Notes under the pieces: model-generated
What the model was told of the DNA's origin: nothing
Seen by the model: only the letters and a program-made list of their open reading frames with translations
Database searches by the model: none
Program-made: the position numbers and the translations under genes
Assembly: GCA_964443135.1 (NCBI GenBank)
Contig: CAYUBQ010000018.1
Coordinates: forward strand, 1-64,000
DNA length: 64,000 nucleotides
From: JAIPEI01 sp964443135
Lineage (GTDB): Bacteria; Desulfobacterota; DSM-4660; Desulfatiglandales; HGW-15
Direction of reading: 5' to 3'
Shown: positions 1 through 9,056 of the stretch, piece by piece
Layout of the letters: the number at the start of each line of letters is the position of its first letter
Position numbering within the stretch: the stretch's first letter is position 1

Positions 1-213
1 CTCCGGGTCGGGGATCAGGATCCGGTCGCTGCTCTCCACCGGGGCGTACCCTGCGATGGAGCTTCCGTCGAAGCCGAGGCCCGTCTCCAGGAAGCGCTCG
101 ATCTTCTCCGGGTTGATGGGGAGGCTCATCACCCGGCCGTTCAGGTCCACGAAGAACACCTTGGTGGTGGTCGCATCACTCAGCCGCCGCTTGATATCCT
201 CGATCGTGGGCAT
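1..213 (-). CDS. glnA: Glutamine synthetase, N-terminal fragment (runs off the window)
   Basis: This is the first 71 codons of a glutamine synthetase, which makes glutamine from glutamate, ammonia and ATP in the cytoplasm. The fragment begins MPTIEDIKRRL and carries FVDLNGRV and the family signature GFDGSSI about 50 residues in, as expected for the N-terminal beta-grasp domain. The ATG at 213 is preceded by TGAGGAG at about 223-229, a good ribosome binding site. The catalytic domain lies outside the window, so the GS type cannot be decided. Nitrogen control is usual for the family, but I see no convincing sigma-54 site upstream. Confidence 0.9.
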   Translation of the reverse strand, partial: MPTIEDIKRRLSDATTTKVFFVDLNGRVMSLPINPEKIERFLETGLGFDGSSIAGYAPVESSDRILIPDPE

Positions 214-342
214 GGTGACGTATCTCCTCAATTTTGCCGAATGAATTCAGAATCACTGATCGTGCCGGGGCAAGATCTCCATAACAACTGTCCCGGGGGA
301 ATGCAAGATTTTTACACTGCCACCCCCTCCCACAGCCCCTGG

Positions 343-371
343 CCATGGCGGAATTTCACATGCCGCCATGG
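343..371 (-). terminator. Inverted repeat just after the TRAP operon
   Basis: CCATGGCGG (343-351) and CCGCCATGG (363-371) form a perfect 9-bp stem with an 11-nt loop, 8 bases beyond the dctM stop. No T-run follows on the minus strand, so it is a candidate 3'-end hairpin rather than a clear intrinsic terminator. Confidence 0.35.
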
Positions 372-378
372 TGCCTGC

Positions 379-1656
379 CTACCTCAGCCCCAGCTGCCGG
401 GGCAGGAACAGGCTCAGGTCCGGCCAGTAGGTGATGAGGAGGAGGGAGGCCAGGAGGAGCAGCAGGAAGGGCAGGGTGGCGCGGTAGAGGGTGACGATGG
501 GCTTGTCGAAGCGGGAGCTCGCGATGAAGAGGTTCAGACCCACGGGCGGGGTGTTGTAGCCGATGGCCAGGTTGGCCAGGAACACCACCCCCATGTGGAC
601 GGGGTCCACCCCGTACTTCTGCGCCAGGGGCATGACCAGGGGCACCACGATGAGGATGGCGCTGAAGATGTCCATCATGCATCCCACGAGGATCAGGAAG
701 CCGTTCAGGACCAGGAGGAAGCCCAGGCGGGTCTCGATGGCGCCCTCCATGGCTGCGAGGATCTTCATGGGCACGAAGGCGTCCACCAGGTAGTTGGTAA
801 ACCCCAGGGCGCCGCCCAGGATGATCAGGATGCCGCCCACCATCTCCACGCTCTCCACCATGATGCGGGGGAGGTCGGAGAAGAGGCGGATCTCCCGGTA
901 GACGACCACCTTGACGAGGAGGACGTAGCCCACGGTGAGGGCGGCCGCCTCGGTGGCGGTGGAGAACCCCGTGTAGATGGCCAGGAGGATCAGGAAGGGG
1001 ATTGGAATCTCCCAGGCCGCCTCCCGGGCGGCGGATGCGAGCTCGGAGAGGGAGAAGCGGGGGCTTTCCAGGCGCCATTTGCGGCCCATGAGGACGGAGA
1101 AGCCGCAGAGGATGCCCACCATGATCGCCCCGGGGACGACGCCCGCCACGAACAGGGTCTCGATGGAGGCGCCGGAGACGAAGCCGAAGAGGATCAAGGG
1201 GAGGCTGGGAGGGAAGTGGAGACCCAGGCTTCCCGACGTGGTCATGAGGCCCAGGGAGAAACGTTCGGTGTAGCGCTCGGACAGGAGCGCGGGCAGGAGG
1301 AGGCCGCCGAGGGCGATGATGGTGACCCCGGTGGCGCCGGTGATCGCGGTGAAAAAGGCGCACGAGACCAAGGCCACCACGCCCAGGCCCCCGGGGAGCC
1401 ATCCGAGCAGCGCCCGGGAGAAACGGACCAGCCGCTCGGAGGTGCCGCCTTCGCTCAGGAGGTAGCCGGCAAAGGTGAACAGGGGGATGGCCAGGAGCAC
1501 CGGGGCGTTGGCCAGGCGAAACATCTCGATGGCCACGGCCGAGAGGTCCACCCCGCTCGTGTGAAGGCCGAGCATGGCCGCGGCCGTGATCCCCGCAAAC
1601 ACGGGCAGGCCGAAGAGGATCAGGAGGACGAGGAGCACGGCCAGGGCGGTGATCAC
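379..1656 (-). CDS. TRAP transporter large permease (DctM family)
   Basis: This 425-residue protein is the transporting membrane subunit of a tripartite ATP-independent periplasmic (TRAP) transporter, which uses the sodium or proton gradient to import organic acids or related solutes. It is almost wholly hydrophobic with about a dozen predicted membrane spans, and has family-typical stretches such as GGLLLPALLSERY and GYNTPPVGLNLF. The length matches DctM proteins. It starts with GTG at 1656 behind GGGAGGTGA, 4 bases after the small permease stop, so the two are translationally linked. The substrate cannot be read from this subunit. Confidence 0.9.
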   Translation of the reverse strand: MITALAVLLVLLILFGLPVFAGITAAAMLGLHTSGVDLSAVAIEMFRLANAPVLLAIPLFTFAGYLLSEGGTSERLVRFSRALLGWLPGGLGVVALVSCAFFTAITGATGVTIIALGGLLLPALLSERYTERFSLGLMTTSGSLGLHFPPSLPLILFGFVSGASIETLFVAGVVPGAIMVGILCGFSVLMGRKWRLESPRFSLSELASAAREAAWEIPIPFLILLAIYTGFSTATEAAALTVGYVLLVKVVVYREIRLFSDLPRIMVESVEMVGGILIILGGALGFTNYLVDAFVPMKILAAMEGAIETRLGFLLVLNGFLILVGCMMDIFSAILIVVPLVMPLAQKYGVDPVHMGVVFLANLAIGYNTPPVGLNLFIASSRFDKPIVTLYRATLPFLLLLLASLLLITYWPDLSLFLPRQLGLR

Positions 1657-1660
1657 GGGC

Positions 1661-2191
1661 TCACCTCCCGGACTCGGGCCGGAACCGCTCCAGGGCGATC
1701 AGGAGGAAGCGGAACGCCAGGAGGAGGAACCCCAGGGGGATGATGACCTGGACCGTCCAGGTGGGCACGTGAAGGAAGAGGGCGCCCCCGAACTGCCACT
1801 CCATGCGCACCATGAGGACGGAGGCGGCGCCCGTGATGCAGCAGATGAGGGCCGTGGCCATGGCGAGAACGGCCTCGCGGAACGGGAGCCACCGATCGGG
1901 AAGCACGGCCGAGGCCACGTCGATGCGGATGTGGCGGTTCTTGCGGGTGATGAGGGAGGCGCCCAGGAAGGTGAGCCAGAGCATGAGCACCCGGGCCAGA
2001 GGATCGGTCCAGGCGATCCGGGCGAGGAGCGCGTTGGCCCAGGCCAGGCCCGCGTGGCCGGCCAGGGCCCGCAGGAGGACCTGGGCCAGGGTGAAGAAGA
2101 CCATGGCCGAGAGGAAGAGCACCACGGCTCCTCTCTCCCAGCGCGCCAGCCCCCGGTCCAGGGCCCGCATGACATGCAGGATCTCGTTCAT
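1661..2191 (-). CDS. TRAP transporter small permease (DctQ family)
   Basis: This 176-residue protein has four hydrophobic segments and is the small membrane subunit that pairs with DctM. Length and topology fit the DctQ family, whose sequence is poorly conserved, so the call rests largely on its place between the large permease and the binding protein. The basic stretch TRKNRHIRID between spans 2 and 3 is typical of a cytoplasmic loop. Its start lies 10 bases downstream of the binding-protein stop. Confidence 0.85.
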   Translation of the reverse strand: MNEILHVMRALDRGLARWERGAVVLFLSAMVFFTLAQVLLRALAGHAGLAWANALLARIAWTDPLARVLMLWLTFLGASLITRKNRHIRIDVASAVLPDRWLPFREAVLAMATALICCITGAASVLMVRMEWQFGGALFLHVPTWTVQVIIPLGFLLLAFRFLLIALERFRPESGR

Positions 2192-2201
2192 CCGGTTCGA
2201 C

Positions 2202-3224
2202 TCAGGGCGTTCGCCCGAGGATCCGGTAGACCCACTCCAGGGTCTCCCCGGGGTAGAGCCGCCCGGTCAACCGTTCGGCCACTTGCCGGTGCACCGCGTC
2301 GAACGCCTGCCTCTCCTCGCCGGTCGGCTCGGGCGTGGATTTCAGGCCGCTCTTCTCCTCCAGGACCTCCAGGGCCTGGTTGCTCTGGACCCGCAGCGCA
2401 TAGGTGAGCTCCTCCATGGCCTCCTCGAACTCGACCCTGAGAAGCTCGGCCAGCTCCCCGGGCAGGCGGTCGTAAAATTTCTCGGAGAGGAGGATCGCCC
2501 CGGTGGCGTGGGCGATGGCGTAGGAGGTCATGTGGCTCGTGTAGGCCTGCCACTGGAGGGCCAGGGCCGCGAGGGGCGGTCCGTACACCGTGTCGATCAT
2601 CCCGGTGGAGAGCGAGTTGGTCACGTCCGTGGCGGCCAGCGGGACGGGGTTCGCCCCCATGGCGGTGAAGGTCTCCATGGAGAGCGGGTCCCCCGACCAG
2701 GTCCAGACCTTGCGCCGGGCGAGGTCGGAGAGACGGTCGATAGGATGCTTGCTGTACAGGTGCACCTCGCCCACCTCGGCCCACCCCAGGAGCTCGAACC
2801 CCTTGTCCCGGAAGCCACGGGCGAAGTGATCCCGGAGGGCGTCGTGCACCCGGTCCACCTCGTCCAGGTTGCGGAAGAGAAAGGGCAGGTCCAGCACTCG
2901 CACCTCGGGGAGGATCTGGGTCAGTCCCACGCCGCTGAAGGCGGTGGCGTGGATCTGCCCGATGCGGATCTTGCGGAGCACGTCCAGCTCGTCGCCAGCG
3001 ATCCCGCCGGGATAGATGCGGAAGCCGATACGACCCCCGCTCTTCTCTCGAAGGGTCCGGTCGAGGGCCCGCATGGCCTTCATCCAGGTGGAGCCGTCCG
3101 GGGCCAGGGCGGCGAACTTGAGGGCGAACTCGGCCCGCTCCGCAGCCGGGACCCGGACCGGTGCGACCAGGAGGAGAAGGACCAGGAAAAAGAAGGCGGT
3201 CCGGAATCGGGGGGGAGGGGTCAC
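2202..3224 (-). CDS. TRAP transporter periplasmic substrate-binding protein (DctP family)
   Basis: This 340-residue protein has an N-terminal signal peptide (FFFLVLLLLVAPVRVPAA) followed by a DctP fold with LAPDGSTW, YPGGIAGDE and LDLPFLF. It should capture the solute in the periplasm and hand it to DctQM. Most DctP proteins have a conserved arginine that clamps a substrate carboxylate in a strand like IRVPGSP; the aligned stretch here is RRKVWTWSGDP, so that arginine appears to be missing (alignment by eye). Together with the TatT neighbour, this suggests a ligand other than a simple C4-dicarboxylate. Same operon as the permeases and the TPR lipoprotein. Confidence 0.88.
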   Translation of the reverse strand: MTPPPRFRTAFFFLVLLLLVAPVRVPAAERAEFALKFAALAPDGSTWMKAMRALDRTLREKSGGRIGFRIYPGGIAGDELDVLRKIRIGQIHATAFSGVGLTQILPEVRVLDLPFLFRNLDEVDRVHDALRDHFARGFRDKGFELLGWAEVGEVHLYSKHPIDRLSDLARRKVWTWSGDPLSMETFTAMGANPVPLAATDVTNSLSTGMIDTVYGPPLAALALQWQAYTSHMTSYAIAHATGAILLSEKFYDRLPGELAELLRVEFEEAMEELTYALRVQSNQALEVLEEKSGLKSTPEPTGEERQAFDAVHRQVAERLTGRLYPGETLEWVYRILGRTP

Positions 3225-3233
3225 TGTTCGCTC

Positions 3234-4142
3234 CTAGAGAAAGAGGGCATCCAGCTGCTCGCGCAGCTCTTGCGCCTTGCGTCGGGCTGCGGCGTTGAGG
3301 AGGCAGACCTCCCCGAGCCGGCCGGGGTCCGTCTGCTCGATCTCGTCCAGCAGTCGCACGAACAGCGCGCGATCCTGGACCCGAACCGCATAGTACCGCG
3401 CATAGTAGAGCTTGGCCAGGAGAAACCGTCCCTCGCTCTCGCCGACGGCCTTTTCGAAGAGCCTCCGCGCCTCCTTTGGGTCTCCGCCCAGCATGGGAGG
3501 GACCGCGGAAAGGACGCTCCCCAGGGCGGCATAGGGCATGCTGTAGAAAGTGGTCCCGTCCAGCTCGATCACCCGGCGCAGGCAGGCCTTGATCGCACTG
3601 AGCTGGGCCAGGGCCTCGGGGTCGTCCAGGTTGAGGCGGATCCAGCCGCTCCAGGCGAGCCCGGTCCAGAAGAGGGTCTCGGCGTCTCCCGGACCCATGG
3701 CCTGGAGTGCGCGGGAGAGAGAGTCCGGTTCCATGGCGGACGCCTCGACGGCCCGGCCCCGTTCCCCGAGCGCATCCAGGCCGTAGCCCCGGGCCCGTTG
3801 GAGCAGCCTCCCGGCCCGTTCCGGGGCCTCCTCTTCGAGAAAGAGCACCGCATACCCGGCGTAACCCATGCAGAGGGCCTCCAGGAGCCGGGGGTTGCCG
3901 GGGTCGGCCCGGAGGAGCCCTTCCAGCATTTTGAGGCTCGATGGGAGAGAGTCCCGGGCGAGGACCGGGTCGCACTCGGAGAAGAGGGCCCCGGTGAAGT
4001 GGGGGACCAGTGAGGACGAGCCCCGCGCGGCCACCTGGGCGCAGCCTGCGGATACGCCGCAGAGCAGCAGGAAGGCGAGGAGCTCAGTAGGCCAGGAACG
4101 GGTCTTCCCGACGGATCGGCTGCTCGAGGTGCTTTTCTGCAA
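3234..4142 (-). CDS. TatT-like TPR lipoprotein of a TRAP transporter
   Basis: This protein of about 302 residues resembles TatT, the helical TPR-like partner of TRAP binding proteins in TPAT systems known from Treponema. Helical repeats such as LLRADPGNPRLLEALCMGYAG fill most of it. The reading frame is open back to 4262, but I place the start at the TTG at 4142. AGGAGG sits 8 bases upstream, and the predicted product then has a normal lipoprotein signal peptide (LLAFLLLCGVSAGC). An upstream start would put the signal core more than 60 residues in. It is first in the TRAP operon and probably works with DctP at the membrane surface. Confidence 0.78.
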   Translation of the reverse strand: MQKSTSSSRSVGKTRSWPTELLAFLLLCGVSAGCAQVAARGSSSLVPHFTGALFSECDPVLARDSLPSSLKMLEGLLRADPGNPRLLEALCMGYAGYAVLFLEEEAPERAGRLLQRARGYGLDALGERGRAVEASAMEPDSLSRALQAMGPGDAETLFWTGLAWSGWIRLNLDDPEALAQLSAIKACLRRVIELDGTTFYSMPYAALGSVLSAVPPMLGGDPKEARRLFEKAVGESEGRFLLAKLYYARYYAVRVQDRALFVRLLDEIEQTDPGRLGEVCLLNAAARRKAQELREQLDALFL

Positions 4143-4286
4143 GGAACTGGCCTCCTGCGCCGTTCTCCATGGAACGGATGCGTTCGGAGAGGTCGAAGGC
4201 GACCTCCAGAGGCGGAGCGGCGGGCGGGCGGGGTTCACTCGAAAAGCCATCCTTTCGAGCAAGGTTCCGGGCCTGTGAATGTGATG

Positions 4287-4316
4287 ATCATATCACGGGT
4301 TCCCGAGGCCGGGCAA
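4287..4316 (-). promoter_or_regulatory. Sigma-70-like promoter for the TRAP operon
   Basis: On the minus strand TTGCCC (4316-4311) is followed after 18 bases by TATGAT (4292-4287). This would drive tatT-dctPQM and leaves a leader of about 135 bases before the proposed TTG start. Confidence 0.45.
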
Positions 4317-4357
4317 CGGCGAAATTTGCCCCCATCCCCCCAAAAGGCTCGAAACGT

Positions 4358-4385
4358 TTGCATATTGTTCCTGAGTGATTATACT
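4358..4385 (+). promoter_or_regulatory. Sigma-70-like promoter for the RmlD-like gene
   Basis: TTGCAT (4358-4363), a 16-base spacer and TATACT (4380-4385) lie in an AT-rich stretch 71 bases before the ATG at 4456. The ribosome binding site AAAGGAGGGG is at 4435-4444. Confidence 0.55.
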
Positions 4386-4455
4386 GGGGTTTATGCTTTT
4401 TTTGCTCTCGACACCGTGAGAGTTCAAACCTTGCAAAGGAGGGGTCCTTCCGGAC

Positions 4456-5355
4456 ATGAAAATTCTACTTCTGGGCGGAACCGGAATGCTCGGCACCGAC
4501 TGCAGGCTGGCCCTCGAGCGTGAGCATGAGGTACTGGCCCCCGACCAAAAGACACTCGACATCATCAGCTGGGACACCGTCATCGAGACCATGCAGGAGC
4601 TCTCCCCCGACGCTGTGGTCAACTGCGCCGCGTTGAGGGATCTCGAGGCCTGCGAAAAGGATGAGTTCCTGGTGAGAAAGATCAACGTGGAAGGTCCGAG
4701 AAACCTCGCCCAGGGATGCGCAAGGTTCGACGCCCGGCTGGTGCACATCTCGACCTACTGCGTGTACAATGGCGACAAGCCCGTTCCCCAGCCCTACTTC
4801 GAGGACGACACGGTTGATCCCTTGAACGAGTACGGCCGCAGCAAGGTGTACAGCGAGACGGCCGTGCGGGAAAACGCCCCCCACTACGCCGTCATCCGGA
4901 CCGGGTGGCTCTACGGGGCCCACGGAAAGAGCTTCGTCACGGACATCCTCTCCAGGGCCCTGAGAGGGGGAAGAAAGAAGCAGACCATTCGGGTGGACGC
5001 CGGCCAGTACGGCTCGCCCACCTGGACCTACCGGCTGGCCTACCAGATTCGCGAGATACTCCGGGAGGACGTCCACGGGACCTTCCACGCCACGTCGGAA
5101 GGATACTGCAGCCTGCTGGATTTCGCCCGGGCCGTTCTGGACAAGCTCAACGTCAAGGCCAACCTGGAGCCCGCCAGGGGCCGCTCGGGCCAGGGAAAGG
5201 CCGTGAGACCCCCGAACGGCATCCTGGAGAATCGCCTGCTCAAGAAGCAGGGCATCAACATCATGCCGGACTGGAAGAAGGATCTGGACCTGTTCCTCGA
5301 CCAGAGCGGCGAGGAGATGATCAAGGAGATCAAGAAGCGCTTCAAGTCCCGCTAG
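4456..5355 (+). CDS. SDR-type sugar-nucleotide reductase, RmlD-like
   Basis: This 299-residue protein belongs to the RmlD/dTDP-4-dehydrorhamnose reductase group of extended short-chain dehydrogenases. It opens with the NAD(P)-binding motif GGTGMLGTD and has the catalytic YxxxK as YGRSK in the expected middle region. RmlD reduces dTDP-4-keto-L-rhamnose with NADPH, but other rml genes are absent here, so the sugar substrate is open. It stands alone under its own promoter. Its 3' end overlaps the convergent flavoenzyme gene by 4 bases. Confidence 0.82.
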   Translation: MKILLLGGTGMLGTDCRLALEREHEVLAPDQKTLDIISWDTVIETMQELSPDAVVNCAALRDLEACEKDEFLVRKINVEGPRNLAQGCARFDARLVHISTYCVYNGDKPVPQPYFEDDTVDPLNEYGRSKVYSETAVRENAPHYAVIRTGWLYGAHGKSFVTDILSRALRGGRKKQTIRVDAGQYGSPTWTYRLAYQIREILREDVHGTFHATSEGYCSLLDFARAVLDKLNVKANLEPARGRSGQGKAVRPPNGILENRLLKKQGINIMPDWKKDLDLFLDQSGEEMIKEIKKRFKSR

Positions 5356-7274
5356 ATGGTTCGCCCGATCACGGCTCCCTCGTAGATCGCCGCCTTGGCG
5401 CTCCGGGGCTCGAGGCAGTCCCCGATCTGGTAGACGGGGATCTCCAGCCCGAGGATTTCCTCCTGAAGGCCGTTCTCCGGCCTCATCCCCGTGACCACCA
5501 CCACCTGCCCGGCATCCACGAAATGCTCGCCCGAGGCCCGGTTCTGCACCAGGACCCCGTCGTCCTGGATGGCCAGCACCTCGGCGCCCGTCATCATGCC
5601 CACTCCGTACTCCTCGAGCCTCTCCAGGATCAGCTTGCGGGTCACGGACTCGATCCGGGCCCCGATGCGCATGAGCTTCTCCACGATGGTGACGGGGCAC
5701 CCGGACTCGGCCAGGTGGAGGGCCACCTCGCACCCGGTGGCTCCGCCTCCGATGACCACGGAGGGGACGCTGCCCCGGGTTGAGGCGTTCTCCAGCACCT
5801 CACCCACCGTGCGGACGATGGCGCCGTCGATGCCGGGGATCGGCGGGGAGTCGGGAACGGAGCCGGTGGCCAGCACCACCACGTCGGGTCGGACCTCGGC
5901 GACGAGCTCCGGGGACACGTTGACGCCCAGGTGACACCGGACCCCGTTCTTCTCGATCTGCTTCTTCTGGTACTCGATCAGGGTGAGCAGCTCCCGCTTG
6001 TAGCTGGTGACCGCACCGAGCAGGAGCTGTCCTCCCAGGGTGTGCTGCCGCTCGTAGAGATGGACCTCATGGCCCCGCTTGGCCGCCACCCAGGCCACGT
6101 CCAGACCGCCCGGCCCCCCGCCGATCACCATCACCTTTCTGGGGGCGTCCGTGGGGATCACGGCCATCTCCTGCTCCCGGCCCAAGGTGGGGTTCACCAG
6201 GCACTCCACCCGGCCCCGCCGAAAGATGGACTCCATGCAGGTGTTGCAGGCGATGCAGGTGCGGATGTCCTCCAGGCGTCCCTCGCGGGCCTTGATGGGC
6301 ATCCGCGGATCGGCCAGGAGCCCCCGCCCGATGCAGACCAGGTCCGCCTGTCCCCGGGAGATGATCTCCTCGGCGATCTGAGGGCTGTTGATGCGGCCCA
6401 CGGCCAGGACCGGGACCCCCAGGGCCTTTCGGACCTCGGCCGCCGAGTCGGCCAGGCAGGCCTTTTTCATGAACATGGGCTGGCAGATCCACTCCGGGGT
6501 GGCATCGTTTCCCGCCGATACCTGCACGGCATCCACGCCGTATGAAAGCAGACCCTTCAGGATCTCAATGCTTTCGGACACGTTGAGCCCGTTCGGTACG
6601 AACTCCTGGGCACTGATCTTGAAGAGCAGGGGGAAGTCCGGACCCACGCGGCGCCGGATCTCCCGGACCACCTCGCGGGCGAAGCGCGACCGGCCCTCCA
6701 GGTCGCCGCCGTAGTCGTCCTCCCGGACATTGGAAAACGCGGACAGGAACTGGTTGATCAGGTAACCGTGGGCCCCGTGGATCTCGATCGTCTCGAAGCC
6801 GGCCTCCACGGCGCGGGCCGCGGCGTCGCCGAACTGGCGCACGATCTCCTGAATTCGCTCCACGCTCAGCGGTTCCACCTCCCCCCGGATGGTGGGGCAG
6901 GGCAGTTGGGACGGGGCAAACGGTTTGCGGCCGATGACCCTGGGTGAGGTCTGGCGCCCGCCGTGGTGGATCTGCACCGCGGGCACCGCGCCCTCCGCCT
7001 TCATGCCGGAGGCGATCCTGGACAGTCCCTCCACGAAACGGTCGTCGTAAATCCGGGCCTGGTGGGCGGAGACGATCCCTTCGGGCGCCACCGAGCAGGC
7101 CTCCATGATCACCATGGCGGGCCCGCCGGCCGCCCGGCGACGGTAGTGCTCCACGGTGCGATCCGTGATGGAGCCGTCCTCGTCGATGAGAAACGAGGCC
7201 AGGCCGGGCATCACGATCCGGTTCTCGAGGGTGAGATTCTTCAGGGTAAACGGGGTGAACAGGGTGTCGAGCAT
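5352..7274 (-). CDS. FAD/FMN/4Fe-4S oxidoreductase, 2,4-dienoyl-CoA reductase-like
   Basis: This 640-residue protein has the layout of bacterial 2,4-dienoyl-CoA reductase, trimethylamine dehydrogenase and enoate reductase. Residues 1-340 form an Old Yellow Enzyme FMN barrel (IEIHGAHGYLINQFLS). A Cys cluster at about 340-360 (CIACNTCMES) binds a 4Fe-4S centre. The C-terminal half has two dinucleotide-binding motifs, IGGGPGGLDVAWVA near 390 and IGGGATGCEVALHL near 510. It would pass electrons from NAD(P)H through FAD and Fe-S to FMN to reduce a conjugated double bond. The exact substrate is not readable. It is a single gene with an AT-rich upstream stretch at about 7380-7425. Confidence 0.85.
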   Translation of the reverse strand: MLDTLFTPFTLKNLTLENRIVMPGLASFLIDEDGSITDRTVEHYRRRAAGGPAMVIMEACSVAPEGIVSAHQARIYDDRFVEGLSRIASGMKAEGAVPAVQIHHGGRQTSPRVIGRKPFAPSQLPCPTIRGEVEPLSVERIQEIVRQFGDAAARAVEAGFETIEIHGAHGYLINQFLSAFSNVREDDYGGDLEGRSRFAREVVREIRRRVGPDFPLLFKISAQEFVPNGLNVSESIEILKGLLSYGVDAVQVSAGNDATPEWICQPMFMKKACLADSAAEVRKALGVPVLAVGRINSPQIAEEIISRGQADLVCIGRGLLADPRMPIKAREGRLEDIRTCIACNTCMESIFRRGRVECLVNPTLGREQEMAVIPTDAPRKVMVIGGGPGGLDVAWVAAKRGHEVHLYERQHTLGGQLLLGAVTSYKRELLTLIEYQKKQIEKNGVRCHLGVNVSPELVAEVRPDVVVLATGSVPDSPPIPGIDGAIVRTVGEVLENASTRGSVPSVVIGGGATGCEVALHLAESGCPVTIVEKLMRIGARIESVTRKLILERLEEYGVGMMTGAEVLAIQDDGVLVQNRASGEHFVDAGQVVVVTGMRPENGLQEEILGLEIPVYQIGDCLEPRSAKAAIYEGAVIGRTI

Positions 7275-7438
7275 CTCGGCATCCTCGCTTTCATGACTAA
7301 GGAACTAAACGATTCCGCCCGGAAAAGCAAGGGGGCAAAAACGGGGCGGGGAGGCCGGTCTCAAAAGAGAATGCGATGCTTTAACAGTATATTATAATAA
7401 ATTGAGATAATACGATATTCCGGAAGAACTCCCGGGTC

Positions 7439-9049
7439 TCATGAAAGGACGGACTCGAAGAAATCGTGCCCCTTGTCGTCCACGATGATGAAGGCGGGAA
7501 AGTCCTGCACGCGGATCCGGTAGATCGCCTCCATGCCGAGCTCCGGGTACTCCAGCAGCTCCACCTCGCGGATGCAGTCCCGGCCCAGGCGTGCGGCCGG
7601 CCCGCCGATGGAGCCCAGGTAGAAGCCGCCGTGCTTCCTGCAGGAGTCTGTGACCTCCTTCGACCGGTTGCCCTTGGCGAGCATCACCAGGGAGGCCCCG
7701 CGCTCCTGGAACACCGGCACGTAGGGGTCCATCCGCCCGGCCGTGGTGGGGCCGAATGAGCCGGAGGGGTGCCCCTCGGGGGTCTTGGCCGGGCCGGCAT
7801 AGTAGATGGGGTGGTGTCGGACGTAGTCGGGAAGGCCCTCCCCGCGGTCCAGCCGCTCCTCGAGCCTGGCGTGGGCGATGTCCCTCGCCACCACGATGTC
7901 GCCGCTCAGGGACAGCCGGGTCGCCACGGGGTGCTTGGAGAGCTCCGCGCGGATCTCGTCCATCGGCCGGTCCAGGTCGATGCGGACCGGCTCCTCGCTC
8001 ACCGGCTCAGGTTCGGGCAGGAACCTGGCCGGGTCCCGGTCCAGGGCCTCCAGGAAGATCCCGTCGAAGGTGATCCGGGCGCGGGCGTTCCGGTCGGCGG
8101 AGCAGCTCACGCCCATGCCCACGGGACAGGAGGCGCCGTGCCGGGGGAGCCGGATCACGCGCACGTCGTGGCAGAAGTGCCGGCCCCCGAACTGGGCCCC
8201 GATCCCGAGCTCCCGGGATCGCTGAAGGAGCTCCGCCTCGAGCTCGGGTACGCGAAACGCCCGCCCCCCCTCGTTTCCCGTGACGGGGAGCGTGTCGAGG
8301 TACCCGGCCGTGGCCAGCTTGACCGCTTTGAGGTTGGCCTCGGGCGAGGTCCCGCCGATCACGAAGGCCAGGTGATAGGGCGGGCAGGCCGCGGTGCCCA
8401 GGCCCTTCATCCTCTCCACCAGGCAGGGCACCAGGGTGTCGGGGTGGAGCACGGCCTTGGTCTCCTGGAACAGGTAGGTCTTGTTGGAGGAGCCACCGCC
8501 CTTGGCGATGAAGAGAAACGTGTAGGCGTCCCCGGGAACGGCCTGGATCTCGATCTGGGCCGGCAGGTTGGAGCCGGAGTTCTTTTCCTCGAACAGGGTG
8601 AGGGGCAGGTTCTGGGAGTAGCGGAAGTTGTTCCGGGTGTAGGCGTTGAAGACGCCCCGGGAGAGATGCTCCTCGTCGCGGGCGTTCGTCCAGACCCGTT
8701 GTCCTTTCTTGCCCAGCACGATGGCCGTGCCCGTGTCCTGGCACATGGGGAACACCATCCCGGCCGAGATCACGGCGTTCTTGAGCATCTCCAGGGCCAC
8801 ATAGCGGTCGTTGTCCGAGGCCTCGGGGTCCTCCAGGACGGCCGCCAGCTGTTCCAGGTGGGCGGTGCGGTACAGGTGGGCCACGTCCCGGAACGCCTCC
8901 TCGGCCAGCCGGGCGAGGCCGGCCGGGGCCACCTTCAGGATGCGGTGGTCCTCGAAGCGGCCCCCGGAGACGAACTCCTGGGTCAGCAGCCGGTAGGGGG
9001 TGGTGTCCTCGCCCAGAGGAAAGGGCTCCTGATACACGAACTCGGGCAT
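7439..9049 (-). CDS. fum: Fumarate hydratase class I (Fe-S type, single chain)
   Basis: This 536-residue enzyme interconverts malate and fumarate using an oxygen-sensitive 4Fe-4S cluster. Both halves are present in one chain: the alpha part with FPMCQDTGTAIVLGKKG and PAQIEIQAVPG, and the beta part with YAGPAKTPEG and FGPTTAGRMD, as in E. coli FumA/B rather than the split archaeal type. It is the last gene of the C4-acid block, 7 bases after sdhB, so it makes the substrate of the adjacent succinate dehydrogenase/fumarate reductase. A class I enzyme fits an anaerobic or microaerobic life style. Confidence 0.93.
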   Translation of the reverse strand: MPEFVYQEPFPLGEDTTPYRLLTQEFVSGGRFEDHRILKVAPAGLARLAEEAFRDVAHLYRTAHLEQLAAVLEDPEASDNDRYVALEMLKNAVISAGMVFPMCQDTGTAIVLGKKGQRVWTNARDEEHLSRGVFNAYTRNNFRYSQNLPLTLFEEKNSGSNLPAQIEIQAVPGDAYTFLFIAKGGGSSNKTYLFQETKAVLHPDTLVPCLVERMKGLGTAACPPYHLAFVIGGTSPEANLKAVKLATAGYLDTLPVTGNEGGRAFRVPELEAELLQRSRELGIGAQFGGRHFCHDVRVIRLPRHGASCPVGMGVSCSADRNARARITFDGIFLEALDRDPARFLPEPEPVSEEPVRIDLDRPMDEIRAELSKHPVATRLSLSGDIVVARDIAHARLEERLDRGEGLPDYVRHHPIYYAGPAKTPEGHPSGSFGPTTAGRMDPYVPVFQERGASLVMLAKGNRSKEVTDSCRKHGGFYLGSIGGPAARLGRDCIREVELLEYPELGMEAIYRIRVQDFPAFIIVDDKGHDFFESVLS

Positions 9050-9056
9050 GGTGACT

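Noticed and set aside
230..290. Sigma-54 promoter before glutamine synthetase
   Set aside because: A GGCACG-like half is present, but the -12 element does not match at the required spacing.
241..1743. 500-codon plus-strand open frame across the TRAP permease genes
   Set aside because: It is antisense to well-supported dctM and dctQ, low in hydrophobic residues and full of Gly, Glu, Asp and His as expected from reverse GC-rich codons.
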